Positions 1 to 6,212 are shown, numbered from the stretch's first letter. The stretch: DNA of 7,277 nt from a candidate division WWE3 bacterium RIFCSPLOWO2_01_FULL_39_13 (GCA_001772665.1 MEVH01000009.1:1-7277), one strand, 5' to 3'. The notes: a model not told the origin generated them from the sequence alone. Numbers and translations are program-made.

Positions 1-35
1 TATTGGGTATTAACTGATTAATTTCAAAACAGACA

Positions 36-662
36 TCAGTACTTTCTTATAACACCGATAACTCTTCCTTTTATTTCAACATTAACTGCATAAATCGGCT
101 CCATTTTCGAATTTGCCGGCTGAAGCCTTATTCTTTTTTTATCATCCTCTTTATAAAATCTTTTAAGGGTAGCGAATTCTGAGTCAACTACAGCAACGAC
201 AATTTCGCCGTTATTCACCGAATTAACCTGCTCGCAAATAACCTGGTCGCCGTCCATAATGTGGTCTTCTATCATTGAATCACCGACTACCTGAAGAACA
301 AAAGTCCTTTTAGTTCTGCTGACAAAATCAGAAGGAATATTTATTGTGGTAGTTTGATCTTCTATGGCTTCAATAGGTCTTCCGGCAGCAATATATCCAA
401 CCAAAGGCACAGCAATTGCGTCTACAGGGTCTAAAACAGCATCAGTATCATCTATTACCCTTATACCCTTGGCTTCTCCAAAAATTCTTTCTATCAAACC
501 CTTTTTCTCTAATGCATCTAGATGCTCAGATACTGTTGCAAGAGAAGCAAGATTCATGGCCTCGGCAATTTGCTTTAATGTAGGGGACGAACCGACTTTC
601 TGTATATGCTGTTTGATAAACTGATAAATTTCTCTTTGACGCGGGTACAAGTAGACTGGCAT
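36..662 (-). CDS. lexA: LexA, SOS-response repressor and self-cleaving S24 protease
   Basis: Represses DNA-damage genes and self-cleaves when stimulated by RecA filaments. The 208-residue protein (E. coli LexA has 202) has an N-terminal winged helix, with the helix-turn-helix about residues 28-57 (TLKQIAEAMN, then SEHLDALEKKGLIER). A linker leads to the cleavage site: AAG at 92-94 within PLVGYIAAGRP, where the scissile bond should be A93-G94. The catalytic serine is S129 in VVGDSM and the general-base lysine is K167 in ATLKRF, so the repressor looks fully functional. I chose the ATG at 662 because MPVYLYPRQREIYQFI matches the family start and because a promoter (672-701) lies inside the 26-residue extension that would begin at 740. 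There is no Shine-Dalgarno sequence. It is divergent from uvrB across 107 bp, which suits SOS control of both genes. No terminator is visible between the stop codon and the window edge. Confidence 0.96.
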   Translation of the reverse strand: MPVYLYPRQREIYQFIKQHIQKVGSSPTLKQIAEAMNLASLATVSEHLDALEKKGLIERIFGEAKGIRVIDDTDAVLDPVDAIAVPLVGYIAAGRPIEAIEDQTTTINIPSDFVSRTKRTFVLQVVGDSMIEDHIMDGDQVICEQVNSVNNGEIVVAVVDSEFATLKRFYKEDDKKRIRLQPANSKMEPIYAVNVEIKGRVIGVIRKY

Positions 663-671
663 ATTAAAGGC

Positions 672-701
672 AATATACCGAATGATACCCGAAGCTGTCA
701 A
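672..701 (-). promoter_or_regulatory. lexA promoter, nearly leaderless
   Basis: On the minus strand a perfect -35 box TTGACA (696-701) is followed after 18 bp by a -10 box TATATT (672-677). Only 9 nt separate the -10 box from the lexA ATG at 662, so transcription should begin about 2-4 nt before the start codon. Its position supports the 662 start over the upstream ATG at 740. The start point is inferred from spacing only. Confidence 0.7.
675..688 (-). promoter_or_regulatory. candidate LexA operator at lexA (GTAT-N6-GTAT)
   Basis: The minus strand reads GTAT-CATTCG-GTAT, a direct repeat with a 10-bp period, and the second copy overlaps the lexA -10 box. The same arrangement occurs at the uvrB promoter. 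The repeat is seen directly; LexA binding is inferred. LexA sites elsewhere are usually palindromes, but the alphaproteobacterial site GTTC-N7-GTTC is a direct repeat. Confidence 0.4.
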
Positions 702-733
702 CAGGCAAAATCGGCTGATTTCATAAACCCACA

Positions 734-763
734 AAGACACCTGAAAGTATAAGCGGGTATAAT
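734..763 (+). promoter_or_regulatory. uvrB promoter, leaderless type
   Basis: A consensus -10 box TATAAT at 758-763 lies 6 nt before the uvrB ATG. A partial -35 box AAGACA (734-739, four of six bases) sits 18 bp upstream of it. Transcription would start at or within a base or two of the A of the ATG, leaving no room for a ribosome-binding site. No Shine-Dalgarno sequence is present. Confidence 0.65.
747..760 (+). promoter_or_regulatory. candidate LexA operator at uvrB (GTAT-N6-GTAT)
   Basis: The plus strand reads GTAT-AAGCGG-GTAT, and the second copy runs into the TATAAT box. It mirrors the repeat at the lexA promoter in sequence, spacing and position relative to the -10 box. Binding at this place would block the polymerase. 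Assignment to LexA is inferred from the gene pair. Confidence 0.4.
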
Positions 764-769
764 AAATCT

Positions 770-2872
770 ATGAAATTTCAGCTAAAGGCCAGCTACAAAC
801 CTGCAGGAGGACAGCCTGATGCTATACAGGAACTGGAAGATGGAATTAAAAGAGGATCAAAAGATCAAACATTGTTAGGAGTAACAGGATCTGGAAAAAC
901 CTATGTTATTGCTAACCTGATTAATGATACCCAAAAGCCTGCATTGATAATCTCGCATAACAAAACCCTGGCTGGCCAGCTGTTTCAAGAATTCAGGGAC
1001 TTTTTTCCTGACAATGCTGTTGAGTATTTTGTGAGCTATTATGATTATTACCAACCAGAAAGCTATCTCCCTGCAACCGATACCTATATTGAAAAAGACG
1101 CAGATGTAAACGAAGAAATTGACCGTCTGCGTCTATCTGCAACAGCATCCCTTTTGAGCCGAAAAGATGTAATCGTCGTTGCTTCTGTTTCGTGTATATA
1201 CAACCTGGGATCTCCTATTGAATACCAGAAGCAGATGATCCGCTTGAAATCTGGGATGAAACTTAGACGCGAGGATTTGTTCAAACGCCTCACACAGCTT
1301 TTTTACGACCGCAATGACCTGGGCTTTGCCCGCGGGACATTCAGAGTAAAAGGAGATACTATCGACATTCATCCTTCATATCAGAATTTTGCAGTAAGAT
1401 TAGAGTTCTTGAATGATATTTTATCCTCTTTGAAATTCTTTGACCCGGTAAGCGGAGAAATTCTAAAAGCACCGACACATCCAGGTGAAATTCCGTTGGA
1501 AACATCTAAAGGGACGATGACTCATTTATCAAAAGCCCAGGAGGATTACATTCGCTCGCATACCGTGGAGGCTGATACCGCAGTAATATATCCAGCTAAA
1601 CACTACATCGCACCCGAAGAACGATTTGATGAGGCGATAAAAGAAATTGAAGCCGATCTTGAAAAAAGGCTTTTGGAACTTGAATCAAAAGGAAAAAAAT
1701 TGGAGGCATACAGGCTGAGACAAAGAACAAACTATGACCTTGAAATGATACGCGAAATAGGCTACTGCAAAGGAATAGAAAACTACTCAAGATACTTTGA
1801 CGGCAGAAAAATCGGCGAGGCGCCATACTCATTAATGGATTTTATGCCAAAAGACTACCTTCTGGTTATTGACGAATCTCACATGACTATTCCGCAAATA
1901 AGAGGCATGTACAACGGCGACAGATCCAGAAAAGAAACACTAGTCGAACATGGATTCAGGCTTCCGTCTGCACTTGACAACCGTCCGCTTAAATTTGATG
2001 AATTTCAGCGCAGAATGGGCAAAACAATATATACATCTGCAACTCCCTCAGAATGGGAGGTACAAAGAAGTGGCTCTGCCTACACAGGCAGGCAGGTTGT
2101 TGAACTTCTCGTAAGGCCGACAGGACTGGTTGATCCAAAGATTACTGTCCTACCCTCAAAAGGGCAGATTCAGGATCTTCAGAAAAGAATAATCGCAAAA
2201 ACTGCGAAAAAGCAGAGGGTGCTGGTTACAACATTGACTAAAAGAATGTCAGAGGAGCTAGCGGATTATTTCAAGGACAGAGGATTAAAGGTAGCCTATC
2301 TGCACAGCGATATAGAGACACTTGAGAGATCTGATATCCTAGATGATTTAAGAAAAGGAGAATATGACGTACTGGTCGGTATAAATCTGCTGAGAGAAGG
2401 GCTGGATCTTCCCGAGGTGTCTCTTGTTGCAATACTTGATGCTGATAAAGAAGGATTTTTGCGAAGCGAGATATCTTTGATACAGACAATGGGAAGGGCG
2501 GCGCGCCACATAAGCGGTGAAGTTGTTATGTACGCCGACCAGATCACCGGATCAATGCAAAGAGCCATCGACGAAGTGGCGCGCCGCCGGAATATCCAAC
2601 TTAAATACAACAAAGAAAACAATATCACACCCCTGTCAATCACAAAGCCGATAAGAGATCGAATCTTAGAAAAACAGGCCGAAGAAAAAGAAAAATCAAT
2701 CGTACAGGAAATGAACATAGAAGACTATGAATTCAGAACATCGGGCAAAAAAGAACAGCAGAAAACATTAAGATCACTCGAAAAGAAAATGAAATCAGCA
2801 GCCGAACTTTTAGAATTCGAACTCGCAGCGGATATAAGGGATAAAATAAGGGAGCTGAAAAGAACTGTCTAA
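770..2872 (+). CDS. uvrB: UvrB, excinuclease ABC subunit B
   Basis: DNA-damage verification helicase of nucleotide excision repair. It receives the lesion from UvrA, inserts a beta-hairpin between the strands, and recruits UvrC for dual incision. The 700-residue protein is slightly longer than E. coli UvrB (673). Visible in order are the family start (FQLKASYKPAGGQPDAI), Walker A GVTGSGKT (37-44), motif Ia SHNKTLAGQL (62-71), the beta-hairpin beginning YFVSYYDYYQPESYLP (86-101), Walker B VIDESH (D368-H371), motif VI QTMGRAARH (572-580), and a C-terminal UVR motif (about 665-698) that contacts UvrC. No key motif is missing. It starts at ATG 770 with no Shine-Dalgarno sequence and a TATAAT box six bases away, so its mRNA is probably leaderless. 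It is divergent from lexA and probably SOS-controlled. Confidence 0.98.
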   Translation: MKFQLKASYKPAGGQPDAIQELEDGIKRGSKDQTLLGVTGSGKTYVIANLINDTQKPALIISHNKTLAGQLFQEFRDFFPDNAVEYFVSYYDYYQPESYLPATDTYIEKDADVNEEIDRLRLSATASLLSRKDVIVVASVSCIYNLGSPIEYQKQMIRLKSGMKLRREDLFKRLTQLFYDRNDLGFARGTFRVKGDTIDIHPSYQNFAVRLEFLNDILSSLKFFDPVSGEILKAPTHPGEIPLETSKGTMTHLSKAQEDYIRSHTVEADTAVIYPAKHYIAPEERFDEAIKEIEADLEKRLLELESKGKKLEAYRLRQRTNYDLEMIREIGYCKGIENYSRYFDGRKIGEAPYSLMDFMPKDYLLVIDESHMTIPQIRGMYNGDRSRKETLVEHGFRLPSALDNRPLKFDEFQRRMGKTIYTSATPSEWEVQRSGSAYTGRQVVELLVRPTGLVDPKITVLPSKGQIQDLQKRIIAKTAKKQRVLVTTLTKRMSEELADYFKDRGLKVAYLHSDIETLERSDILDDLRKGEYDVLVGINLLREGLDLPEVSLVAILDADKEGFLRSEISLIQTMGRAARHISGEVVMYADQITGSMQRAIDEVARRRNIQLKYNKENNITPLSITKPIRDRILEKQAEEKEKSIVQEMNIEDYEFRTSGKKEQQKTLRSLEKKMKSAAELLEFELAADIRDKIRELKRTV

Positions 2873-3014
2873 AAATCCAAAGCCTGCTAATCCCTCTATG
2901 AAAACGTATTTCAAGCCAAAATGTTGAATTAGATAAGCAAGGTCGAACCAAATATATTCTAATACGACAATCACAAACGACGGTCGGGTAATCCCAAATC
3001 GTCATTCATATACT

Positions 3015-3046
3015 GGTCCAGAGAGACTCCGTTGGGTCTGTGGATC
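3015..3046 (+). other. imperfect hairpin upstream of the TTG-start small ORF
   Basis: GGTCCA (3015-3020) pairs with TGGATC (3041-3046, including one G-T pair), and AGAC (3024-3027) pairs with GTCT (3036-3039), enclosing an 8-nt loop. A small asymmetric internal loop separates the two stems. No U-run follows, so it is not an intrinsic terminator for uvrB. It ends 3 nt before an AGGAG box and could be a leader structure. It may also be chance, as the rest of 2873-3014 shows no promoter, RNA gene or repeat that I can support. Confidence 0.3.
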
Positions 3047-3049
3047 AGT

Positions 3050-3054
3050 AGGAG
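3050..3054 (+). promoter_or_regulatory. Shine-Dalgarno box AGGAG
   Basis: AGGAG lies 8 nt before the TTG at 3063, an ideal distance. It is the only convincing Shine-Dalgarno sequence before a candidate start in this window. It is the main reason to place the start of the small ORF here. Confidence 0.4.
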
Positions 3055-3062
3055 AAAAAACT

Positions 3063-3356
3063 TTGGGCGCAGGGCTAAGGGGCAAATACGGTATTTCAGC
3101 ACTCGAAAACGCAATACACAGGGCAGATTCAGAGGAGGGGGCGTTACACGAATGTTTATTAGTGGCTCCCCACTTAATAAGAAATGTCCTAAAGAAGGAT
3201 TTAATAAGAAGATTTAGAGTTGACAAGGCCACAATTGGAGCATATCTTCCTGCACTGGGCATACCTTATACCAGTTTTGATGAGGACAAGTTTTGGGAGA
3301 CAGCCAGTGCTGCCATGCAGATGTTCTTAGTCCGCAACCACTTTTACAATACATAG
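3063..3356 (+). CDS. hypothetical 97-residue protein, TTG start
   Basis: I do not recognise this protein. It is soluble-looking, with no signal peptide or membrane segment. A charged, helix-prone middle (HLIRNVLKKDLIRRF, about residues 37-51) precedes a tail with LPALGIPYTSFDEDKFW. Codon choice and purine-rich first positions look like real coding sequence. The TTG start is supported by AGGAG 8 nt upstream. The same frame stays open back to 2937 without an ATG, GTG or TTG, so the ORF could also be the remnant of a longer gene that lost its start. It lies 190 bp behind uvrB and ends 18 nt before the GNAT gene, on the same strand. If it is not a gene, 2873-3374 is a 500-bp stretch holding only the hairpin at 3015. 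Confidence 0.45.
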   Translation: MGAGLRGKYGISALENAIHRADSEEGALHECLLVAPHLIRNVLKKDLIRRFRVDKATIGAYLPALGIPYTSFDEDKFWETASAAMQMFLVRNHFYNT

Positions 3357-3362
3357 AAATGA

Positions 3363-3368
3363 TAAAAT
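3363..3368 (+). promoter_or_regulatory. possible -10 box of the GNAT-CYTH operon
   Basis: TAAAAT matches five of six bases of the -10 consensus and lies 6 nt before the ATG at 3375, the same distance as TATAAT from the uvrB start. No -35 box with normal spacing is apparent: TTTACA at 3343 is only 14 bp away. The call rests mainly on analogy with uvrB in an AT-rich stretch. Confidence 0.3.
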
Positions 3369-3374
3369 AACTTG

Positions 3375-4430
3375 ATGACTATTCATGGCAACAATATTTA
3401 TTTAAGACCTTCTAAACAATCCGACGCTAAATATTTTCTTAAATGGACAGAAAATATCGACTCGATTAAATACTCTCTGTGGGATTTCCAAATACCTAAA
3501 GATAAAAATGACTACACAGAATACATTAACAGCTCAAAGTTTAGCAAAGGAAGAATCAGCTTAATGATTTGTGATAATAACTCCAAAAAACCTGTTGGAG
3601 AAATAGGATTGTCTAGTATTGATCTTATTAACAAACGTGCAAGAACATTTACGTTAATAGGTGATCACACATATAGAAATAGAGGAATTGGAAAGGAGGC
3701 TAAATCACTTCTTTTGGATTATGCCTTTAACACATTGAATCTTAACAGAATTTACTGTTCAGTAACTGTAGATAATAAATATTGGATAGAGTCGTTGAAA
3801 AAGCTTGGCTTTAAGCTAGAAGGTATTGAAAGACAAGCCTCATATAGAGACGGCGAATACAGAGATAAGGTCCTACTGGCTTTAACGAAAGAAGATTGGG
3901 TAAACCGTTTAAAGATTACTGCAAATCCCCAAAACCGGGAACACGAATTTTTTGCATGTATAAAAAATCCGAAGGAGGTTTTCAAGAACGCAAACGAATT
4001 ATTTATCCTCCAAAGTATAAAAATGAATATTTATACATTCAAACATCCCTCAGAAAAAGGTATTTCTGTTAGAGTTAAGGAAGAAGAATCAAATGGGAAA
4101 ACAGCATACTTTATGGATTTAAAAAGAAAGGTGTCTGAAGAACGCCAAGGTACTAGCTATGTTAGGAATTCGAAAGAATATTCACTTAGGATTGACTCTG
4201 GAGAGATCGCTCTGAAAATTATTGGTGAATTAAATCTTGAAAAGGATAAAAGCCTAACTAAAACCCGGTATGTTTTCTATGTTGATAAGTTCTTAGTTTA
4301 TTTAGATCACTATACAAAGCCGGATAATTCCTGGTGGATTGAGATCGAAAATGCCTCAAGAAATGAAGCAAAAAATGTTCTTAAAAAATTAAATGGAAGA
4401 TACAACGAGAACGAAAGAAAAACTGGATAA
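3375..4430 (+). CDS. GNAT N-acetyltransferase fused to a CYTH-like domain
   Basis: A two-domain protein of 351 residues. Residues 1-178 are a RimJ/RimL-type GNAT acetyltransferase: it opens NIYLRPSKQSDAKYFLKW, has the acetyl-CoA pyrophosphate loop RNRGIGKEA (101-109), and ends in LKKLGFKLEG and YRDGEYRDKVLLALTKEDW. Such enzymes acetylate protein N-termini, antibiotics or small amines; the substrate here is unknown. Residues about 188-340 read as a CYTH (triphosphate tunnel) domain, with E189-x-E191, R233-x-K235, K250/K252, E268, K296-x-R298 before YVFYVDKFLVYLD, D311, and the closing E323-I-E325. The lysine of the usual E-x-E-x-K is missing, so catalysis is uncertain and a nucleotide- or polyphosphate-binding role is possible. 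I take the ATG at 3375; TTG at 3372 adds one residue. No Shine-Dalgarno is seen. The 3' end overlaps the exonuclease gene by 38 nt. The GNAT assignment is firm, CYTH probable. Confidence 0.85.
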   Translation: MTIHGNNIYLRPSKQSDAKYFLKWTENIDSIKYSLWDFQIPKDKNDYTEYINSSKFSKGRISLMICDNNSKKPVGEIGLSSIDLINKRARTFTLIGDHTYRNRGIGKEAKSLLLDYAFNTLNLNRIYCSVTVDNKYWIESLKKLGFKLEGIERQASYRDGEYRDKVLLALTKEDWVNRLKITANPQNREHEFFACIKNPKEVFKNANELFILQSIKMNIYTFKHPSEKGISVRVKEEESNGKTAYFMDLKRKVSEERQGTSYVRNSKEYSLRIDSGEIALKIIGELNLEKDKSLTKTRYVFYVDKFLVYLDHYTKPDNSWWIEIENASRNEAKNVLKKLNGRYNENERKTG

Positions 4431-5076
4431 TGTCAACGCTTTCTATTTGGTAATCGATGTAGAAACCGCACCACGGCGAGATTTTTGTCCTATGCAGACC
4501 GAGATAATTGAATTAGGCTGGGCGACAATTCTAAACGGCTTAATCTCAGAGCAGGCAAGCACTTTAATTAAACCTGCTCATAAAATACCACTAGATGTAA
4601 CCGAAGCTCTAGGTATTACCAATGAAATGGTAGCAGATGCACCAGATTTCATAGAAGCGTTTCAAAAAGTGCTTATGAAGGTAGAAAAATCTTCTATACT
4701 TGTCGGCCATAATGTTAGCTACGACATTAATGTAATTGAGGAAGTTGCGCATAGACGATTAGGCCTAAAAGCCGAAGATTTTCTTTCCGGTTTTAATGCT
4801 ATGCAGGTAGTGGATACGAAAAGATTATTCGCCAAACTTTTTCCAGACGAGAGTAACCGGCGTTTGAAAGATTTAATGAGGGTATTAGAAATTGAGGAAA
4901 CAGAAAAAAGACACAGAGCTGGCACGGACGCGAATTACACAGCGCTTTCACTTATTAAAATGTTTTCTGTCATGTCCAGCAGGTTTGGCATAGATATTCT
5001 CGAACCTGGCTTTCTAGCCCATTTTATCGAGACTGGTCATCCCTTTTACCAAAGGCCATTGTTTTTAAATAGGTGA
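4393..5076 (+). CDS. DnaQ-like DEDDh 3'-5' exonuclease
   Basis: A 227-residue stand-alone exonuclease of the DnaQ/PolC-epsilon type, which removes nucleotides from 3' ends of DNA or RNA with two metal ions. All five catalytic residues are visible: D22 and E24 in LVIDVET (Exo I), D111 in GHNVSYDINVI (Exo II), and H174 with D179 in HRAGTDANYTAL (Exo III). No polymerase, helicase or other added domain is present; about 35 residues follow Exo III. It could serve proofreading, repair or RNA trimming, and the sequence does not decide which. An in-frame TAA lies directly before the ATG at 4393, so this is the earliest possible start. That puts the start 38 nt inside the GNAT-CYTH gene and implies coupled translation. 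The gene ends in a GTGA overlap with the next. Confidence 0.9.
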   Translation: MEDTTRTKEKLDNVNAFYLVIDVETAPRRDFCPMQTEIIELGWATILNGLISEQASTLIKPAHKIPLDVTEALGITNEMVADAPDFIEAFQKVLMKVEKSSILVGHNVSYDINVIEEVAHRRLGLKAEDFLSGFNAMQVVDTKRLFAKLFPDESNRRLKDLMRVLEIEETEKRHRAGTDANYTALSLIKMFSVMSSRFGIDILEPGFLAHFIETGHPFYQRPLFLNR

Positions 5077-6014
5077 AGAACAAACTAAACTGCCTTACCA
5101 AATTTCAGGTACAACTTAAAACTTGGGCAAAGAACCCGTTACAAAATCCCAATAAAGTATTGGAGTGTCTATCCTCTAATTCCTTTAACTACTTGTTACC
5201 TGAATTCGCAAATATTACTTGCCCAATTGATTACTGCAAAAATACGTATTTACCGAACCATCTAAATTGGTTTCTAAAACAAAAAGGATTTATCTTTCAG
5301 TCGCAAGTTGTAAAAAGGACCTCATTTTGCGAGGATTTTTTTCATAATTTAATTGATTCAACAACTAACTTACAAGAAGTAGAAAATGAAATAGCAAATC
5401 TGATGAACAATCACAAATTGGCCATGTTTATTTCCAATAAAAAGCTCACGAAAAAATCATTGGATATTTTGAAAAGAGTTAATAGGTATGAGATGATTAG
5501 AGTGTCTTATAATTCTCAGATTCAAAATTTTATTACTCAAAAACTTCAAGGCTACGGTTTTCTTGGAGATAAACTGGATTATATCCTAACTCCCACCTTT
5601 GGGACGGTTTATCCGTTTTTAGCTGAGGAATATATCAAAACAAATAAAAGCTCGAGTACAATGGCAAAAAAATACTTTGGAAATTCCGTTAAGGACTTGA
5701 ACGTAAAGCTCAAAACAATTACTGAATTTTCAGATCCTATTTTACTATCTAAGAGAAATAAAAAATTAAAAGAAGTTAAAGGATACAAACAAATGTTATA
5801 TAGGAAACATCCCGAGCTTCTCTGGATTGACGGACTAATTACTTTCGATAATTTGGTTGATAAGCTGATCGTGTATTCAGGGATCTTAAGGCATAGTGTT
5901 TTCCTAAAGCTCGCACTGTTTATTGGTTCTGACTTAAAAGATGAGGAAGTTTTTAAGCTTGATATAACAGAAGTAGAAAGACATATTATCGATAAACCCG
6001 TCCCAAAACTCTAA
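5073..6014 (+). CDS. uncharacterised 313-residue protein, coupled to the exonuclease
   Basis: I do not recognise this protein with confidence. It starts at GTG 5073, sharing GTGA with the stop codon of the exonuclease gene, which indicates translational coupling and probably a related job. It is basic and soluble-looking, without signal peptide or membrane segments. Notable parts are two cysteines in ITCPIDYCKNTYLP (about 48-61), a lysine-rich middle, YILTPTFGTVYPFLAEEY (about 170-187), and RKHPELLWIDGL near residues 246-257. The last two faintly recall linker regions of PEP-utilising, phosphohistidine-domain proteins from uncultured bacteria, but no catalytic histidine or ATP-grasp motif is evident, so I assign no function. 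Its composition is clearly more AT-rich than uvrB, which may reflect horizontal acquisition or weak selection. No clear terminator follows. Confidence 0.8.
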   Translation: MKNKLNCLTKFQVQLKTWAKNPLQNPNKVLECLSSNSFNYLLPEFANITCPIDYCKNTYLPNHLNWFLKQKGFIFQSQVVKRTSFCEDFFHNLIDSTTNLQEVENEIANLMNNHKLAMFISNKKLTKKSLDILKRVNRYEMIRVSYNSQIQNFITQKLQGYGFLGDKLDYILTPTFGTVYPFLAEEYIKTNKSSSTMAKKYFGNSVKDLNVKLKTITEFSDPILLSKRNKKLKEVKGYKQMLYRKHPELLWIDGLITFDNLVDKLIVYSGILRHSVFLKLALFIGSDLKDEEVFKLDITEVERHIIDKPVPKL

Positions 6015-6122
6015 TTACGAATCAGTATTATGATTAAAGCCAGATAAACAAAGCCTTTAAAGAAATACCCAACAGCGCTCTTTAATTGCAATCGGAAGTT
6101 TTTGCCTGCACAATTGGCATGG

Positions 6123-6151
6123 TTAACAGATAATATACATTTACGTATATT
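6123..6151 (+). promoter_or_regulatory. abiE operon promoter
   Basis: TTAACA (6123-6128, five of six -35 bases) and TATATT (6146-6151, five of six -10 bases) are separated by exactly 17 bp. Transcription would start near 6158, giving a leader of about 59 nt. The spacer and -10 box are both inside the palindrome at 6129-6154, which suggests direct repression. The rest of the 6015-6122 gap shows nothing I can support. Confidence 0.6.
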
Positions 6152-6154
6152 ATC
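6129..6154. promoter_or_regulatory. perfect inverted repeat 1, candidate AbiEi operator
   Basis: GATAATATAC (6129-6138) and GTATATTATC (6145-6154) form a perfect 10-bp inverted repeat around a 6-nt centre. It begins right after the -35 box and ends 3 nt past the -10 box. AbiEi antitoxins of characterised AbiE systems bind inverted repeats in their own promoter, so this is the leading operator candidate. Binding is inferred. Confidence 0.6.
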
Positions 6155-6186
6155 CATCAATCACATTAAAAGAATAAACTATTTCC

Positions 6187-6212
6187 TTATCTTAACAAAA
6201 ATGTTAAGATAA
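6187..6212. repeat. perfect inverted repeat 2 in the abiEi leader
   Basis: TTATCTTAACA (6187-6197) and TGTTAAGATAA (6202-6212) form a perfect 11-bp inverted repeat around AAAA. It ends 4 nt before the abiEi ATG. As DNA it could be a second AbiEi site; its centre lies 58 bp from that of repeat 1. As RNA it would form a stable A4-loop hairpin next to the start codon and could limit translation. It is not followed by a U-run, so it is not a terminator. Confidence 0.6.

Noticed and set aside
364..624. 86-residue plus-strand reading frame inside lexA
   Set aside because: It is antisense to the intact LexA coding sequence and has no family resemblance.
663..740. N-terminal extension of LexA starting at ATG 740 (234 residues)
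   Set aside because: The extra 26 residues do not match LexA, and the extension overlaps a perfect TTGACA -35 box and the -10 box that place the start at 662.
2296..2718. 140-residue minus-strand reading frame inside uvrB
   Set aside because: It is an antisense shadow of the conserved UvrB helicase region, with Ser/Leu/Ile-rich low-quality composition.
2960..2968. TAATACGAC, resembling the first half of a T7 RNA polymerase promoter
   Set aside because: The match ends after nine bases, the following bases differ from the conserved part, and no phage genes are nearby; it is chance.
3032..3217. 61-residue plus-strand ORF from TTG 3032
   Set aside because: It is an Arg/Lys/Gly-rich frame overlapping the 3063 ORF, with its start in the loop of the hairpin and no Shine-Dalgarno sequence; most likely a shadow.
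3002..3262. 86-residue reading frame on the minus strand
   Set aside because: It lies opposite the better-supported plus-strand ORF at 3063, is rich in Ser/Pro/Leu as expected of an antisense shadow, and has no ribosome-binding site.
6096..6119. Short inverted matches near TTTTTGCC...GGCA considered as a terminator of the 313-residue gene
   Set aside because: The stem is only 4 bp (TGCC/GGCA) and the T-run lies before it instead of after it, so it cannot be an intrinsic terminator for the rightward operon.
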